A stretch of 64,000 nucleotides of DNA from Haloferax marinisediminis (GCF_009674585.1 NZ_WKJP01000001.1:1240001-1304000); one strand, 5' to 3'. Positions 53,311-62,886 are shown, numbered from the stretch's first letter. Program-made: numbers and translations. Notes: generated by a model not told the origin, from the sequence alone.

Positions 53311-53320
53311 GGATTCTCTG

Positions 53321-54745
53321 TTATTCTTCGTCCGCTTCGAGCGATTGCCAGGAGAGTCGCGGGTTCCGGGCCGCAGACACCTGGTCGATACGCCGAGCGC
53401 TCGTCTTCGAGGGCGCAGTTTCGAGCGCCTCGTCAGAGTCTGCATAGGCAGCGTTGAAGGCGTGAGCGAGGTCGTCGAGCGACGCCTTGTCTTCGACTTC
53501 CGTGGGTTCCGTGAGCATCGCCTGTGAGACGAGTTCGGGCCACTTCGTCGTCGGTGGGTGGACACCGTAGTCGAGCATCCGCTTTGCCACGTCTGCGGCG
53601 TCGCGGTCACCCGATGTCGCCGCGAACTCGTGGTGGAACGGTCCGTACGGGACCTCCAAGTCGATTTGCGAGGCGAGGTAGTTCGCGTTCAACACGGCCT
53701 TCGCGCTGGCGTCTGCGAGTCCCTCGTCGCCGAGGCGGGCGATGTAGGCGTACGCCTTCACGAGGACGAGCCAGTTACCGGCGAAGCCGTGGACCTTTCC
53801 AATCGAGGACTCGGGTTCGTACTGTTCGTACCCGGCCGCAGTCTCGCGGACCATCGGACTCGGGAGGTACTCGGCGAGTTCTTCGACGACACCGACCGGA
53901 CCTGCGCCCGGTCCGCCACCGCCGTGGGGCGTGGCGAACGTCTTGTGGACGTTGTAGTGCATGATGTCGAAGCCCATGTCACCGGGGCGAGCACGTCCGA
54001 GAAGTGCGTTGAAGTTCGCACCATCGTAGTAGAGCAAGCCACCCGCCTCGTGGACCATCTCCGAAATCTCGACGATGTCACGCTCGAACAGGCCGAGCGT
54101 GTTCGGGTTCGTGAGCATGAGCGCGGCCGTCTCTTCGGAGATGGCAGCTTCGAGTGCCTCGATGTCGACTCGTCCCTCCTCGTCAGAGGGGAGTTCGACC
54201 ACGTCGTACCCCGCCATCGCGGCGGAAGCGAAGTTCGTCCCGTGCGCAGACGCCGGGATGATAATCTCCGAGCGGTCGTCGTCACGGGCCTCGTGGTAGG
54301 CTTTCGCGATGAGGATGCCGGCGAACTCACCAGCAGCGCCTGCTGGCGGTTGGAGCGTCACCGCGTCCATGCCGCCGATAGTCGCGAGGTACTCCTGCAG
54401 GCCGTGGAGCAGGCCGAGCGTCCCCTGAATCGTCCGGTCAGACCGGTCGGGGTGGACCGCTGCATTGGGGTCGCCGGCGACGTCCTCGGTGAACGACGGG
54501 TTGTACTTCATCGTACACGACCCCAGCGGGTACGGCCCCAGTTCGACGCTGTAGTTCATCTGCGACAGGCGCGTGTAGTGGCGCGCCAACTGAGGTTCCG
54601 AGAGGCCCGGCAGCGTGAGTTCGTCACGCGTCAGGTCGTCGGGGAGGACACCATCGGCATCGACTTCGACGGTAGTGCTGTCCTTTTCGGACAGAAGCGG
54701 TTCGTAGACGTCGTCGCGGCTGAATCGGGCTTGGTCGAAGTTCAT
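53321..54745 (-). CDS. gcvPB: Glycine dehydrogenase (decarboxylating) subunit 2
   Basis: This is the PLP-binding half of P-protein, which decarboxylates glycine and passes the aminomethyl group to the lipoyl group of H-protein. The 474-residue protein shows the family sequence LLYYDGANFNALLGRARPGD, then the PLP lysine in DIMHYNVHKTFATPHGGGG. Earlier it has LGSCTMKYNPSFTEDVAGD. Archaea split P-protein into two chains, as here. It begins where subunit 1 ends, with a one-base overlap (TGATG). Confidence 0.96.
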   Translation of the reverse strand: MNFDQARFSRDDVYEPLLSEKDSTTVEVDADGVLPDDLTRDELTLPGLSEPQLARHYTRLSQMNYSVELGPYPLGSCTMKYNPSFTEDVAGDPNAAVHPDRSDRTIQGTLGLLHGLQEYLATIGGMDAVTLQPPAGAAGEFAGILIAKAYHEARDDDRSEIIIPASAHGTNFASAAMAGYDVVELPSDEEGRVDIEALEAAISEETAALMLTNPNTLGLFERDIVEISEMVHEAGGLLYYDGANFNALLGRARPGDMGFDIMHYNVHKTFATPHGGGGPGAGPVGVVEELAEYLPSPMVRETAAGYEQYEPESSIGKVHGFAGNWLVLVKAYAYIARLGDEGLADASAKAVLNANYLASQIDLEVPYGPFHHEFAATSGDRDAADVAKRMLDYGVHPPTTKWPELVSQAMLTEPTEVEDKASLDDLAHAFNAAYADSDEALETAPSKTSARRIDQVSAARNPRLSWQSLEADEE

Positions 54746-56088
54746 CAGGCTACCTCCTCGAAGGCCGCGACGAGATCGTCTGCGGCGTCGGCGTTCGCCT
54801 CCGTGATACAGACCTGAATGTGGTGGTCGTCGAGCGCGTGGACCGCGAATCCACGACCTGCGAGGTCGTTCGTAATCGCCGGAGCGGGTTGGTCAGTGTA
54901 GGCGACGAACTCCCGGAAGTGGTGGCGGTCGTACACCGGTGCTTTCACACCCGAGATATCGTCGAGACGCTCCGCGAGGTCACGTGCGTTGACGACGGCG
55001 TCTTTGGCGACGTCGACGAGGCGGTCCGGGCCGAGCCACGCGATGTGCATTGCCGTTCGGAGTGCGACCCACGCCTGATTCGTACAGATGTTCGACGTAG
55101 CTCGCTCCTTGCGGATGTGCTGTTCGCGGGTCTGGAGCGTCAGCGTGAACGCTCGCATGTCTTCGGCGTCTTCGGAGACGCCGACGAGGCGGCCGGGAAC
55201 CTGTCGGAGGAAGTCTTCGCGGGTGGCGAAGATACCGAGGCCCATGCCGTACGCCGACCCGATTCCGAGTGCGCCTGCTTCGCCGACGACGACGTCGGCA
55301 CCGACGCTCGCGGGTTCTTGCAGGAGCGAGAGGGCGACGACGTCGCTTCCGAGACAGAACAGCGCGTCGTTCTCGTGGGCGATGTCGCCGATGTCGGCGA
55401 GTCGCTCTTCGATGACGCCCCGAACGGTCGGACTCTCGGCGTAGACCATCACCGTCTCGTCGTCGACGAGGTCGGAGAGGGCGTCGACGTCGACAGCACC
55501 GTCGTCCATCGGGTACTCCCCGATTTCCATGTCGGCACCGTCGAGGTAGTTCTCGAGGACGCCCAGACGGCCTTCGTGGATGTGTTCGGGGACGAGGACG
55601 CGGTGGCCACTCGCACCGCGTCGGAGGCGGTTTGCGAGGAGTGCGGCCTCAGCGAGGGCCGTCGCGGCGTCGTACATCGAGCAGTTCGCCACCGGGAGGC
55701 CGGTCAGTTCGACCAGCATCGACTGGTACTCGAAGAGCACCTGCAGGAAGCCCTGCGCAATCTCTGGTTGGTACTGTGTGTACGAGGTGAGGAACTCCGA
55801 GCGCCGCGAGAGGTCGTCGACCAGTGCCGGCACGTAGTGGGCGTGGTGACCACGTCCGAGGAACTCGGTCAGTTCTTCGTTTCGGGCGAAGAGGTCCGCG
55901 AGAGACTGTCTGAGTTCTCGCTCGCCGGTCGGGTCGATGCCGAACTCGTCGTCGAAGCGGACGTCTTCGGGGATGTCGAAGAGGTCTTCGACGGAGTCGA
56001 CACCGACTGCGTCCAGCATGTCGGCCTCGTCAGCGTCTGTGTGTGGGGCGTACGGGCTTCCGACCCGTCGTCCATTTCCAGCGGTCAT
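54745..56088 (-). CDS. gcvPA: Glycine dehydrogenase (decarboxylating) subunit 1
   Basis: This is the second chain of the split P-protein (447 residues). Family features: [40 protein letters not shown], and [20 protein letters not shown]. It lacks the PLP lysine, as expected, and forms the heterotetramer with subunit 2. It is preceded by gcvH, one base away, and followed by gcvPB with a one-base overlap. Clear operon membership. Confidence 0.95.
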   Translation of the reverse strand: MTAGNGRRVGSPYAPHTDADEADMLDAVGVDSVEDLFDIPEDVRFDDEFGIDPTGERELRQSLADLFARNEELTEFLGRGHHAHYVPALVDDLSRRSEFLTSYTQYQPEIAQGFLQVLFEYQSMLVELTGLPVANCSMYDAATALAEAALLANRLRRGASGHRVLVPEHIHEGRLGVLENYLDGADMEIGEYPMDDGAVDVDALSDLVDDETVMVYAESPTVRGVIEERLADIGDIAHENDALFCLGSDVVALSLLQEPASVGADVVVGEAGALGIGSAYGMGLGIFATREDFLRQVPGRLVGVSEDAEDMRAFTLTLQTREQHIRKERATSNICTNQAWVALRTAMHIAWLGPDRLVDVAKDAVVNARDLAERLDDISGVKAPVYDRHHFREFVAYTDQPAPAITNDLAGRGFAVHALDDHHIQVCITEANADAADDLVAAFEEVA

Positions 56089-56089
56089 C

Positions 56090-56470
56090 TCACTCCGTTT
56101 GCTCGCGGTACTCCTCTGGAGAGAGGAGGTCGTCGAACTCGTCCGTGTCGGACGGTTCCAGTTCGAGCATCCATCCGTCGCCGTACGGGTCGTCGTTGAC
56201 GAGTTCGGGGGCGTCGAACAGGTCTTCGTTGACGGCGGCGACCGTCCCCGAAATCGGGGCGTAGAGGTCGGAGACTGCCTTGATACTCTCGACGACGCCG
56301 AACTCGTCGCCTGCTGCGACTTCGTCGCCCTCGGCGGGGAGTTCGACGAACACGACGTCGCCCAGTTCGTCCTGTGCGAAGTCAGAGATGCCGACGCGGA
56401 CGGTGTCGCCGTCGGTGGTGGTCCATTCGTGCGATTCCAGGTACTTTCGGTCGTCGGGAATTTCGAACAT
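56090..56470 (-). CDS. gcvH: Glycine cleavage system H protein
   Basis: This 126-residue carrier holds the lipoyl group that receives the aminomethyl intermediate. The sequence begins [20 protein letters not shown] and contains [20 protein letters not shown]. The lysine of [10 protein letters not shown] is the lipoylation site. The length is standard. It follows gcvT with a one-base overlap (the gcvT stop shares base 56470 with the gcvH start codon). Confidence 0.96.
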   Translation of the reverse strand: MFEIPDDRKYLESHEWTTTDGDTVRVGISDFAQDELGDVVFVELPAEGDEVAAGDEFGVVESIKAVSDLYAPISGTVAAVNEDLFDAPELVNDDPYGDGWMLELEPSDTDEFDDLLSPEEYREQTE

Positions 56471-57564
56471 TATCGGTCGATAAAGGGTGGTGTGACTATC
56501 TTTGCGCGCTTTTCACGGCCGCGGACGAGAACCTGTACGATGGTCCCCGACTCTGCGTATTCGGTGGGGACGTAGCCGAGTCCGATGGGTTCCGAGAGCG
56601 TCGGACTCATCGTTCCGCTCGTCACCACACCGACGACGTCGCCGTCCTCGGTGGCGATGTCGTAGCCGTGTCGGGGGATTCCGCGGTCGAGGAGTGTGAA
56701 ACCGACGAACGTCTCGTCGACTCCGTCCTCACGTTGCTGTTCGAGGGCGTCACGGCCCACGAACTCGGTGTCTAACTTGACGACGAAGCCGATGCCGGCC
56801 TCGTAGGGGGTTCGGGGTTCGTCCTCGGGGTCGAAATCTTGCCCAGAGAGCAAGTACCCCATCTCCATCCGGAGCGTGTCGCGGCACCCGAGTCCACACG
56901 GTGTGGCGTCGAGTGACGACCACACGGTCTCGGCGTCGTCCCACGGACAGAGGACTTCGAAGCCGTCTTCGCCGGTGTAGCCCGTTCGGGCGACCCAGCA
57001 CTCGACCCCCGCGACGTCGGCGAACGTCGCTTGGAACTTCGAGAGGCCGCCGAGGTTCGCGTCGGGTGCGGCATCCGTGACGGTGTCGAGTGCGTCCGGG
57101 CCCTGTACTGCGAACATGGCCCACTCTTCGGTGACGTCCTCGACGGTGGCGTCGAGGTCCCAGTCGTCACGGAACGAGGTCCACCGGTCGTACATCTCTT
57201 CGTCGTGCCCGGCGTTCGGGATGAAGAGGTACACCCGGCCGTCTCGGTCAGGTAATCGGTAGACGACGGTGTCGTCGATGATGACTCCCTCGTCGTCGAC
57301 GATGGCCGAGTACTGCGAGTCACCCGGGTCGAGGGCCGTCACGTCGTTCGTCGTCAGGCGTTGCATCAACGCGGTGGCGTCCGGGCCGGACACTTCGATC
57401 TCACTCATGTGTGAGACGTCGAAGATGCCAACGGACTCTCGGACGGCCGCGTGTTCTGCCTTGATGGAGTCGTACTCCACAGGCATGTCCCATCCGCCGA
57501 ACTCCGTGAAACGCGCCCCGGCGTCAGCGTGGGCGTCGTACAACGGCGGCTTTCGAAGGCCCAT
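56470..57564 (-). CDS. gcvT: Aminomethyltransferase (glycine cleavage T protein)
   Basis: It transfers the one-carbon unit from the H-protein to tetrahydrofolate (or its archaeal equivalent). The 364-residue protein has [40 protein letters not shown], and [20 protein letters not shown], all diagnostic. The folate-site Asp sits near [13 protein letters not shown]. The start was set at 57564; upstream extension to 57624 adds unrelated residues. A TATA-like TTACTTATC is centred 25 bases before this ATG. First gene of the operon. Confidence 0.95.
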   Translation of the reverse strand: MGLRKPPLYDAHADAGARFTEFGGWDMPVEYDSIKAEHAAVRESVGIFDVSHMSEIEVSGPDATALMQRLTTNDVTALDPGDSQYSAIVDDEGVIIDDTVVYRLPDRDGRVYLFIPNAGHDEEMYDRWTSFRDDWDLDATVEDVTEEWAMFAVQGPDALDTVTDAAPDANLGGLSKFQATFADVAGVECWVARTGYTGEDGFEVLCPWDDAETVWSSLDATPCGLGCRDTLRMEMGYLLSGQDFDPEDEPRTPYEAGIGFVVKLDTEFVGRDALEQQREDGVDETFVGFTLLDRGIPRHGYDIATEDGDVVGVVTSGTMSPTLSEPIGLGYVPTEYAESGTIVQVLVRGREKRAKIVTPPFIDR

Positions 57565-57583
57565 ACGGGCCACTGCGAACCGC

Positions 57584-57593
57584 GATAAGTAAT
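57584..57593 (-). promoter_or_regulatory. TATA element of the glycine cleavage operon
   Basis: The minus strand has TTACTTATC within CATTACTTATCG, centred 25 bases before the gcvT start. This predicts a leaderless transcript. Confidence 0.55.
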
Positions 57594-57949
57594 GCTTTGG
57601 TATCTCCTCGCGCGGTATGGGCACGATTGTGTGTACATTGGCTTGTCAGGAAGTCAGAAAGAGCATGTATTCGCAACACCGCCGCCAAAAACTGCCACCT
57701 CGGGCGAACCACCGATTTCGCTGCTGACGGGCTCAATAAACTAGATACTGCGATACGGAATTACTCCCGTGTCCAATATCACGACCATTTACGAGAGGGA
57801 AACCGGGGAATCACCGCAGTACGTCAGCCAGAGCCAACGCTGAAGAGATAATTCGGAGCGCAGTCGTAGCTGAAGTCCGGTCTATAGGCTGGTAACCCGA
57901 CATTGTAGCCGTAGGTAGTTTTATTAGGACACGGGTGGAAATAGTTACT

Positions 57950-58051
57950 ATGATTGTTGTAACTTCTGAGAAGCAGACGCCCGTCCGCTCGACCCCCGTC
58001 CGCCGTACCGCCACCTTCGCCGAGATGTCTGCGGCGATGCGCGACCTCTAA
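57950..58051 (+). CDS. Possible 33-residue leaderless small protein
   Basis: The frame encodes MIVVTSEKQTPVRSTPVRRT and ends EMSAAMRDL. A strong TATA-like TTTTATTAG is centred 27 bases before the ATG, exactly the distance for a leaderless haloarchaeal gene. The peptide is basic, unlike most proteins here, so it might bind RNA. A G-rich/C-rich hairpin follows the stop. No relative was recognised. Kept as tentative. Confidence 0.35.
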   Translation: MIVVTSEKQTPVRSTPVRRTATFAEMSAAMRDL

Positions 58052-58348
58052 ACACTTCCTTTGATTCTAACTCGGGGGGTCTTCCCCACACCGACAGGTT
58101 CGTCCCGTCTGTACCTATGTTTATTTTGAACTGACAGTTTCTCACTCGGGGCAAACTGGAGCGAGTTGTCTGCGAAAAAACAGGAGATGGCGCTCAGTTC
58201 CGCTCAGGAACAGACTACTTTCCAAGAGAGTCGTGAGCGCGAAACTGTCGTAAACACGGGACTGTAGGCCTGAGACGTTGTATCTCGGGAAACGGATATA
58301 CCCTTGGGTGTCATATTTTACGAAACTGGGCACAGCGCCCTGATACCT

Positions 58349-59611
58349 ATGGCAGACAAACCACACCAGAACCTAGCCATCATCGGACACGTCGACCACG
58401 GGAAGTCCACGCTCGTCGGGAGACTCCTGTTCGAGACAGGCAGCGTACCGGAACACATCATCGAACAGCACCGCGAGGAAGCGGAGTCCAAGGGCAAGTC
58501 GGGTTTCGAATTCGCCTACGTCATGGACAACCTCGCAGAAGAGCGTGAGCGCGGTGTCACGATCGACATCGCCCACCAGCGCTTCGACACGGACAAGTAC
58601 TACTTCACCATCGTGGACACGCCCGGTCACCGCGACTTCGTGAAGAACATGATTACGGGCGCGTCGCAGGCCGACCACGCCATTCTCGTCGTGGCGGCCG
58701 ACGACGGTGTCGCTCCGCAGACCCGCGAGCACGTCTTCCTGGCCCGGACGCTCGGTATCGAGACGCTCATCATCGCGGTCAACAAGATGGACGTCGTCGA
58801 CTACAGCGAAGACACCTACAAGCAGGTCAAAGAGGAAGTCCAACAACTCCTGAAGCAGGTTCGGTTCGACAGCGACGATGCTCGGTTTATCCCCATCTCG
58901 GCGTTCGAGGGGGACAACATCTCCGAGCACTCGGACAACATGCCGTGGTTCGACGGCCCGACGGTGCTGGAAGCACTCAACAATCTTCCAGAGCCGTCAC
59001 CGCCGACGGACGCACCGCTCAGAATTCCGATTCAGGACGTCTACACCATCTCAGGTATCGGGACTGTTCCCGTCGGTCGCGTCGAGACTGGCATCCTGAA
59101 CGTCGGTGACAACGTGAGCTTCCAACCGTCGGATATCTCCGGCGAAGTGAAGACCATCGAGATGCACCACGAGGAAGTCGGTCAAGCCGGCCCCGGCGAC
59201 AACATCGGGTTCAACGTCCGCGGCGTCGGCAAAGACGACATCCGCCGTGGCGACGTCTGTGGCCCGGCCGACGACCCGCCGTCCGTCGCGAAGACGTTCA
59301 AGGCGCAAATCGTCGTGATGCAGCACCCATCGGTCATCACCGCTGGCTACACGCCGGTCATCCACGCGCACACCTCACAGGTCGCGTGTACGTTCGAATC
59401 GCTCGACCAGAAACTCGACCCCGCGTCGGGTGAAGTCGCCGAGGAGAACCCGGACTTCATCAAAGCAGGTGACGCCGCAATCGTCACGCTCCGGCCACAG
59501 AAACCACTCAGCCTCGAACCGTCGTCAGAAATCGCCGAACTCGGCAGCTTCGCCATCCGTGATATGGGTCAGACCATCGCGGCCGGCAAAGTGCTCGAAG
59601 TCAACGAGTGA
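58349..59611 (+). CDS. Translation elongation factor 1-alpha (aEF1A), apparently a second or stand-alone copy
   Basis: aEF1A brings aminoacyl-tRNA to the ribosome using GTP. The 420-residue protein has all G-motifs: [20 protein letters not shown] (G1), the G2 stretch [34 protein letters not shown] (G3), and [11 protein letters not shown] (G4). Domains 2 and 3 follow. Compared with the usual haloarchaeal VDCPGHRDF, this has Thr at the third position. The canonical gene is next to rps10, which is absent here; the neighbour on the 3' side is unrelated. The start at 58349 fits the family. Confidence 0.9.
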   Translation: MADKPHQNLAIIGHVDHGKSTLVGRLLFETGSVPEHIIEQHREEAESKGKSGFEFAYVMDNLAEERERGVTIDIAHQRFDTDKYYFTIVDTPGHRDFVKNMITGASQADHAILVVAADDGVAPQTREHVFLARTLGIETLIIAVNKMDVVDYSEDTYKQVKEEVQQLLKQVRFDSDDARFIPISAFEGDNISEHSDNMPWFDGPTVLEALNNLPEPSPPTDAPLRIPIQDVYTISGIGTVPVGRVETGILNVGDNVSFQPSDISGEVKTIEMHHEEVGQAGPGDNIGFNVRGVGKDDIRRGDVCGPADDPPSVAKTFKAQIVVMQHPSVITAGYTPVIHAHTSQVACTFESLDQKLDPASGEVAEENPDFIKAGDAAIVTLRPQKPLSLEPSSEIAELGSFAIRDMGQTIAAGKVLEVNE

Positions 59612-59632
59612 ACTACTCGTTTCGACCTGTCC

Positions 59633-59637
59633 TTTTT
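59633..59637 (+). terminator. Oligo-T terminator after aEF1A
   Basis: A T5 run lies 22 bases after the aEF1A stop codon, followed by another T-rich piece. Confidence 0.5.
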
Positions 59638-59649
59638 GTTTCGACGTAG

Positions 59650-59907
59650 TCAGGCTTGCCCTTCGACGCCCGGGTAGAGCGCTGAGACTTGCCAGACGTT
59701 CGCGCGGACACCCGCACGTTCGATGTCCATCCGAACCCGGTCGCCACTGTGATGGCTTGCGAGGTAGTCACGAAGGGCTCGGTTGTCGTAGGATGTGACG
59801 TGATACGTAGACCCGTTTTCGTCCCGGAGGGTCGCCGCCCCATGGTCATTTACCTCGTTCACGATTGTGAACGTTTTCCCACCACTTTTAGTTACCATTT
59901 CCACCAT
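59650..59907 (-). CDS. Small haloarchaeal protein of unknown function (85 aa)
   Basis: It reads MVEMVTKSGGKTFTIVNEVN, DHGAATLRDENGSTYHVTSY and RVRMDIERAGVRANVWQVSA. The strand-rich pattern suggests a small beta domain. A start at 59907 is preferred (alternatives 59934 and 59898); a TTTTATG-like AT-rich element lies about 27 bases upstream. It is convergent with aEF1A. Proteins like this occur widely in haloarchaea, but no function is known. Confidence 0.65.
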   Translation of the reverse strand: MVEMVTKSGGKTFTIVNEVNDHGAATLRDENGSTYHVTSYDNRALRDYLASHHSGDRVRMDIERAGVRANVWQVSALYPGVEGQA

Positions 59908-60261
59908 GCTCGATAATATGTGAGAATGTGGCATAAAACCGGCGGTCTGGCCGATAAATCATTATAAACTTATGAACAGTTTCATACTAGACTAACGAGA
60001 CTACGACGCGGCATTCCCCCACGCCCGTCGGTAGTAGTTTTCAAAACGGCCCGTCCCACGGTTGCAACGGAAGGTCATGCGCCAGCAGTTCATACTGGCG
60101 TGGGACGTGCCGTGGTGTCGAACCATCGTCAGTGAGACGACGGTTGTGCCCTGAGAAGTGGCACCGACCACGTGCTGTATGACCAATCCCTGCAGTGGGC
60201 CGAGCGCATTATGACTGGACGCCTCCTATTCGGATAACGAACTGGCCTGATATAGCAAGGG
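59908..60261. other. 354-base non-coding region with nested inverted repeats (possible ncRNA)
   Basis: It contains a TATA-like CATTATAAAC near 59961-59970. About 80-130 bases later there is a set of nested inverted repeats: outer arms 60052-60060 and 60099-60107, inner arms 60080-60085 and 60095-60100. A palindrome GTTGCAAC lies at 60061-60068, and GTTTTCAAAAC lies nearby. A short minus-strand frame (60001-60126, 41 codons) is basic and lacks support. It could be a structured RNA. Confidence 0.4.
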
Positions 60262-61557
60262 CTACTTATCTACTGATTCGCCCTTGACACGCCGCCGAAC
60301 GTCGACGTAGTAGTTTCTGAGGACGTCACGTCCAATTCGAAGTGGAGTATCTGGCTCGACATCGTCGTCGAGAACGGCTGTCACGGTCCGTCGGTCTCCG
60401 GCAAGTTCGACGACGATATCGACGCGCGGTGCCGCGTCACCAGAGAGGACAGACGGTGGTTCGGCACCGATTTCTATCGCCAGTTCGGGGTCGATTCGTG
60501 TCGTGTCGGCAGCAGTGTCGATGTGCGCGAGAACCGCCTTCGAGCCACTGATTCCAGTGACTGTGACTCGCTCTGAATAGCCGACGACTGGCACACGTTC
60601 GTCCCGAACCGAGGATGGCGCATCTTCGGGTGGCGTCCCATCGAGTTGGTGAGTGAGTCGTTCCACGTCAGCCTCGTTGACACTCCCACCTGCTCGCTCG
60701 ATTGCGAGTCGAGCAATCGCAGCAGCGGGCGAGGTCCCTGTCGCGCGGTAGAGTCCACGGAACCCTGCAGTCGGATTGACCTCGAGCACGACCCATCCGT
60801 CGGGGCTCTCGATGAGGTCGACACCAGCGAAGTCGAGTCCGAGCGCACGTGTTGCGCGGAGGGCCGCACCCGCTGCCTGTTGAGAGAGTTCGTCCGTCGC
60901 ATCGACGACGTCACCACCGAGTGCGACGTTGGTTCGCCAGTCTCCTGCTGGCGCGTATCGGTACATCGCCCCGACGATTTCGTCGCCGACGATGTAGACT
61001 CTGAGGTCACGGTGGTCCTCTGTCTCGCTGAGGTACTCCTGAATGAACGCTCGCCGGTCGTCGACGGTCGCGGAAAGCGGTCGGTCGTGGTCCACGAGCC
61101 ACGTCCCGCCCCCGTTGGTTCCGATGGCCGTCTTGTAGACCACTGGTGACCCGAACTTGACGCGTGCTTCGTTCAACTTGGCATCACTCGTGGCGAGATA
61201 CGTGTGCGGAATTGGGACACCTGCCGCTGCGAGTCGGGCCGCTGTCGCGTGCTTGTGGACTGCAAAGAGGACGTTACGTGGATCGTTGAGGACGGGCCGA
61301 ACTGCTGCGTAGCAACTCGCAATCGAGAGGTCTTCGAGCGGTGTCGTCGACTTCGAGAGCAAGAGTCGGTTGATTACGACGTCGACGTCCGGTTCGAGGC
61401 GGACTCCTTCAGACGAGACCTCTATACCGACTGCCTCTTCGTGGAGCCAGTACGCTTCGTGCCCTAGTTCGGAGACCGCGTTGCTGAGCGCCTTCGTCTC
61501 TCTGCTGTCGTGAAAGCCAAGAATACCCACCGTGATTGTCGCGTCTCCCCCAGTCAT
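60262..61557 (-). CDS. RimK-type ATP-grasp ligase fused to an aspartyl-protease-like domain
   Basis: The 431-residue protein has an N-terminal substrate-binding region (TITVGILGFHDSRETKALSN) and an ATP-grasp core at residues about 100-290 (VYKTAIGTNGGGTWLVDHDR, DWRTNVALGGDVVDATDELS, WVVLEVNPTAGFRGLYRATG). The C-terminal ~120 residues resemble the RimB/DUF785 retropepsin-like family: AVLAHIDTAADTTRIDPELA, with the aspartate in IDTAAD. RimK-like enzymes add amino acids to proteins or cofactors, and RimB-like proteases can remove or trim them, so both activities may act on the same substrate. Its identity is unknown. Confidence 0.85.
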   Translation of the reverse strand: MTGGDATITVGILGFHDSRETKALSNAVSELGHEAYWLHEEAVGIEVSSEGVRLEPDVDVVINRLLLSKSTTPLEDLSIASCYAAVRPVLNDPRNVLFAVHKHATAARLAAAGVPIPHTYLATSDAKLNEARVKFGSPVVYKTAIGTNGGGTWLVDHDRPLSATVDDRRAFIQEYLSETEDHRDLRVYIVGDEIVGAMYRYAPAGDWRTNVALGGDVVDATDELSQQAAGAALRATRALGLDFAGVDLIESPDGWVVLEVNPTAGFRGLYRATGTSPAAAIARLAIERAGGSVNEADVERLTHQLDGTPPEDAPSSVRDERVPVVGYSERVTVTGISGSKAVLAHIDTAADTTRIDPELAIEIGAEPPSVLSGDAAPRVDIVVELAGDRRTVTAVLDDDVEPDTPLRIGRDVLRNYYVDVRRRVKGESVDK

Positions 61558-61582
61558 ACCCCACATACGTGACCAGGTAGTA

Positions 61583-62084
61583 TCAGCACATCGAGATGTC
61601 TAGGGGAACGAGAATGTTTGTCGTGCTGACGAAGATACGAGACCGAACCCCGACGTGCTCATGAAGAATCGGTCGGTATGACGGTGTTGTTTGCCGGGGG
61701 TGTCGGGGTGTGAGGTCCTCGGATGTGTCTGGGTTGTCGACGACGATTTGCTCGGTGCTATCGGTCGACCACGACCGGTACTCGTCGTTGCGCGTCGTTC
61801 GTCGTGTAGAGTGCACTGTGGGTTGCATTGCGCTCTGCGAACGCGACCGCGGCGCCGCCGAGCGTCTCGTTCTCGTGAACGACTCGCACGTTCGTTGGGA
61901 CCTGTTGTTCGACCACCTGACGTGGACTGCCCGCAGTCTTCGAGACGCCGACGAGAACCTCGTTCTCTTTCGGTCCCGGTGTCCTGCCCGGTGTCGCCGT
62001 CGTCAGGCCGGCCACTCCTGTGATACCTGCAGTGGTGGAGGGCTTCAGGAAGGCCCGTCTGTCGAACGCTGGGGTGCCTGTCAT
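61583..62084 (-). pseudogene. Halolysin-type secreted serine protease, deleted and frameshifted
   Basis: The reading frame starts MTGTPAFDRRAFLKPSTTAG, a Tat signal, and continues with the halolysin propeptide (PGPKENEVLVGVSKTAGSPR, then VRVVHENETLGGAAVAFAER). It then reaches ALYTTNDAQ, where the catalytic domain should begin, and meets a stop at 61758. In another frame, 61700-61790 encodes DEYRSWSTDSTEQIVVDNPD, which resembles the far C-terminus of halolysin. Thus the whole catalytic region is missing (roughly 350 codons from family memory). A short gap in the propeptide (about 25 codons) is also likely. Not functional. Confidence 0.75.
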
Positions 62085-62273
62085 AGGCACCCACAACTCA
62101 GAAGAGTATCTCTATAGCTGTTATCGTAACTGAAATCCACATTTCACCAAATCTGTGGGAAGAAACTCAGCCCAAGCGTGGAAATACGAACAAATCTCCA
62201 AGCGAACGGCGGGGAGAATCGAGTCATCACTGTCTTGAGACGACGAACCGACGGCCCACGAGTGACCTCGAAA

Positions 62274-62282
62274 TTTATAAAC
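62274..62282 (+). promoter_or_regulatory. TATA element of the NYN-domain gene
   Basis: TTTATAAAC is centred 27 bases before the ATG at 62305. Leaderless transcription is expected. Confidence 0.6.
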
Positions 62283-62304
62283 ACGAAACCGGGCGAGGAG
62301 TTGT

Positions 62305-62784
62305 ATGGACCTCCTGCGGCGGTTGTTCGGTTCCGACGAGGCACCGTCGGGTCGAGTCGCCCTCTTCGTCGACGGACCGAACGTCCTTCGCGACGAGTTC
62401 GACGTCGACTTAGACGACATCCGTGAAGCGGCACGAGCGCTCGGTGGACAGATGAGTGCGACACGACTGTACCTCGACGAACACGCCACACCGGGACTGA
62501 TTCAGGCGGCCGAAGCGCGCGGCTTCGAGGTCATCATCACGAGCGGCGACGTAGACGTGAAACTCGCCGTCGACCTCACACGCTACGCCGTCGAAGGGCG
62601 CGCTGAAGTCATCGCCATCGCCTCCCGCGACACCGACTTCAAACCCGCACTGGAGACGGCCAACGAGTACGGTCTCCGAACCGTCGCCATCGCACCCGGA
62701 AGTTACGGTCGGTCAGACGCGCTCCAGAACGCGGCGACCCACGCGGTCACGCTCGACGAACTGGCCGACGAGCGCGACAACTGA
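62305..62784 (+). CDS. NYN-domain (PIN-like) RNA nuclease-type protein
   Basis: The 159-residue protein has the NYN pattern: RVALFVDGPNVLRDEFDVDL (first acidic residue), VIITSGDVDVKLAVDLTRYA and VIAIASRDTDFKPALETANE, with aspartates placed as in PIN/NYN metal-dependent nucleases. The end is GLRTVAIAPGSYGRSDALQN. It probably cuts RNA. A strong TATA element lies 27 bases before the start. It sits alone between the pseudogene and the TatD-like gene. Confidence 0.88.
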   Translation: MDLLRRLFGSDEAPSGRVALFVDGPNVLRDEFDVDLDDIREAARALGGQMSATRLYLDEHATPGLIQAAEARGFEVIITSGDVDVKLAVDLTRYAVEGRAEVIAIASRDTDFKPALETANEYGLRTVAIAPGSYGRSDALQNAATHAVTLDELADERDN

Positions 62785-62886
62785 GCGGTCGTCTCTCGCT
62801 GCTCACGCCCACACGAGCACGGACATCGACACCGGTGGCGACTCACGAACGGTTCGCTTTTTTCCCGGCCGGTCGACCACACGACC

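Larger units (their letters stand above)
57565..58348. other. 784-base gene-poor region between gcvT and aEF1A
   Basis: The first 70 bases hold the gcv promoter. Around 57900-57950 two short frames point away from each other about an AT-rich element (TTTTATTAG at 57919-57927). Only the plus-strand one (57950-58051) looks supported. A hairpin with G/C runs lies near 58073-58085 (GGGGGG..CCCC). From about 58310 there is a TATA-like ATATTTTACG that would serve the aEF1A gene. The remaining sequence shows no coding signal. Confidence 0.5.

Noticed and set aside
53558-54817. Plus-strand frame opposite gcvPB
   Set aside because: Codon-bias shadow; the minus strand encodes a clear glycine dehydrogenase subunit.
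60001-60186. 61-codon minus-strand ORF with many Arg, Cys and Trp
   Set aside because: No family resemblance and it overlaps nested inverted repeats; a structured RNA is at least as likely. It was kept only as a finding.
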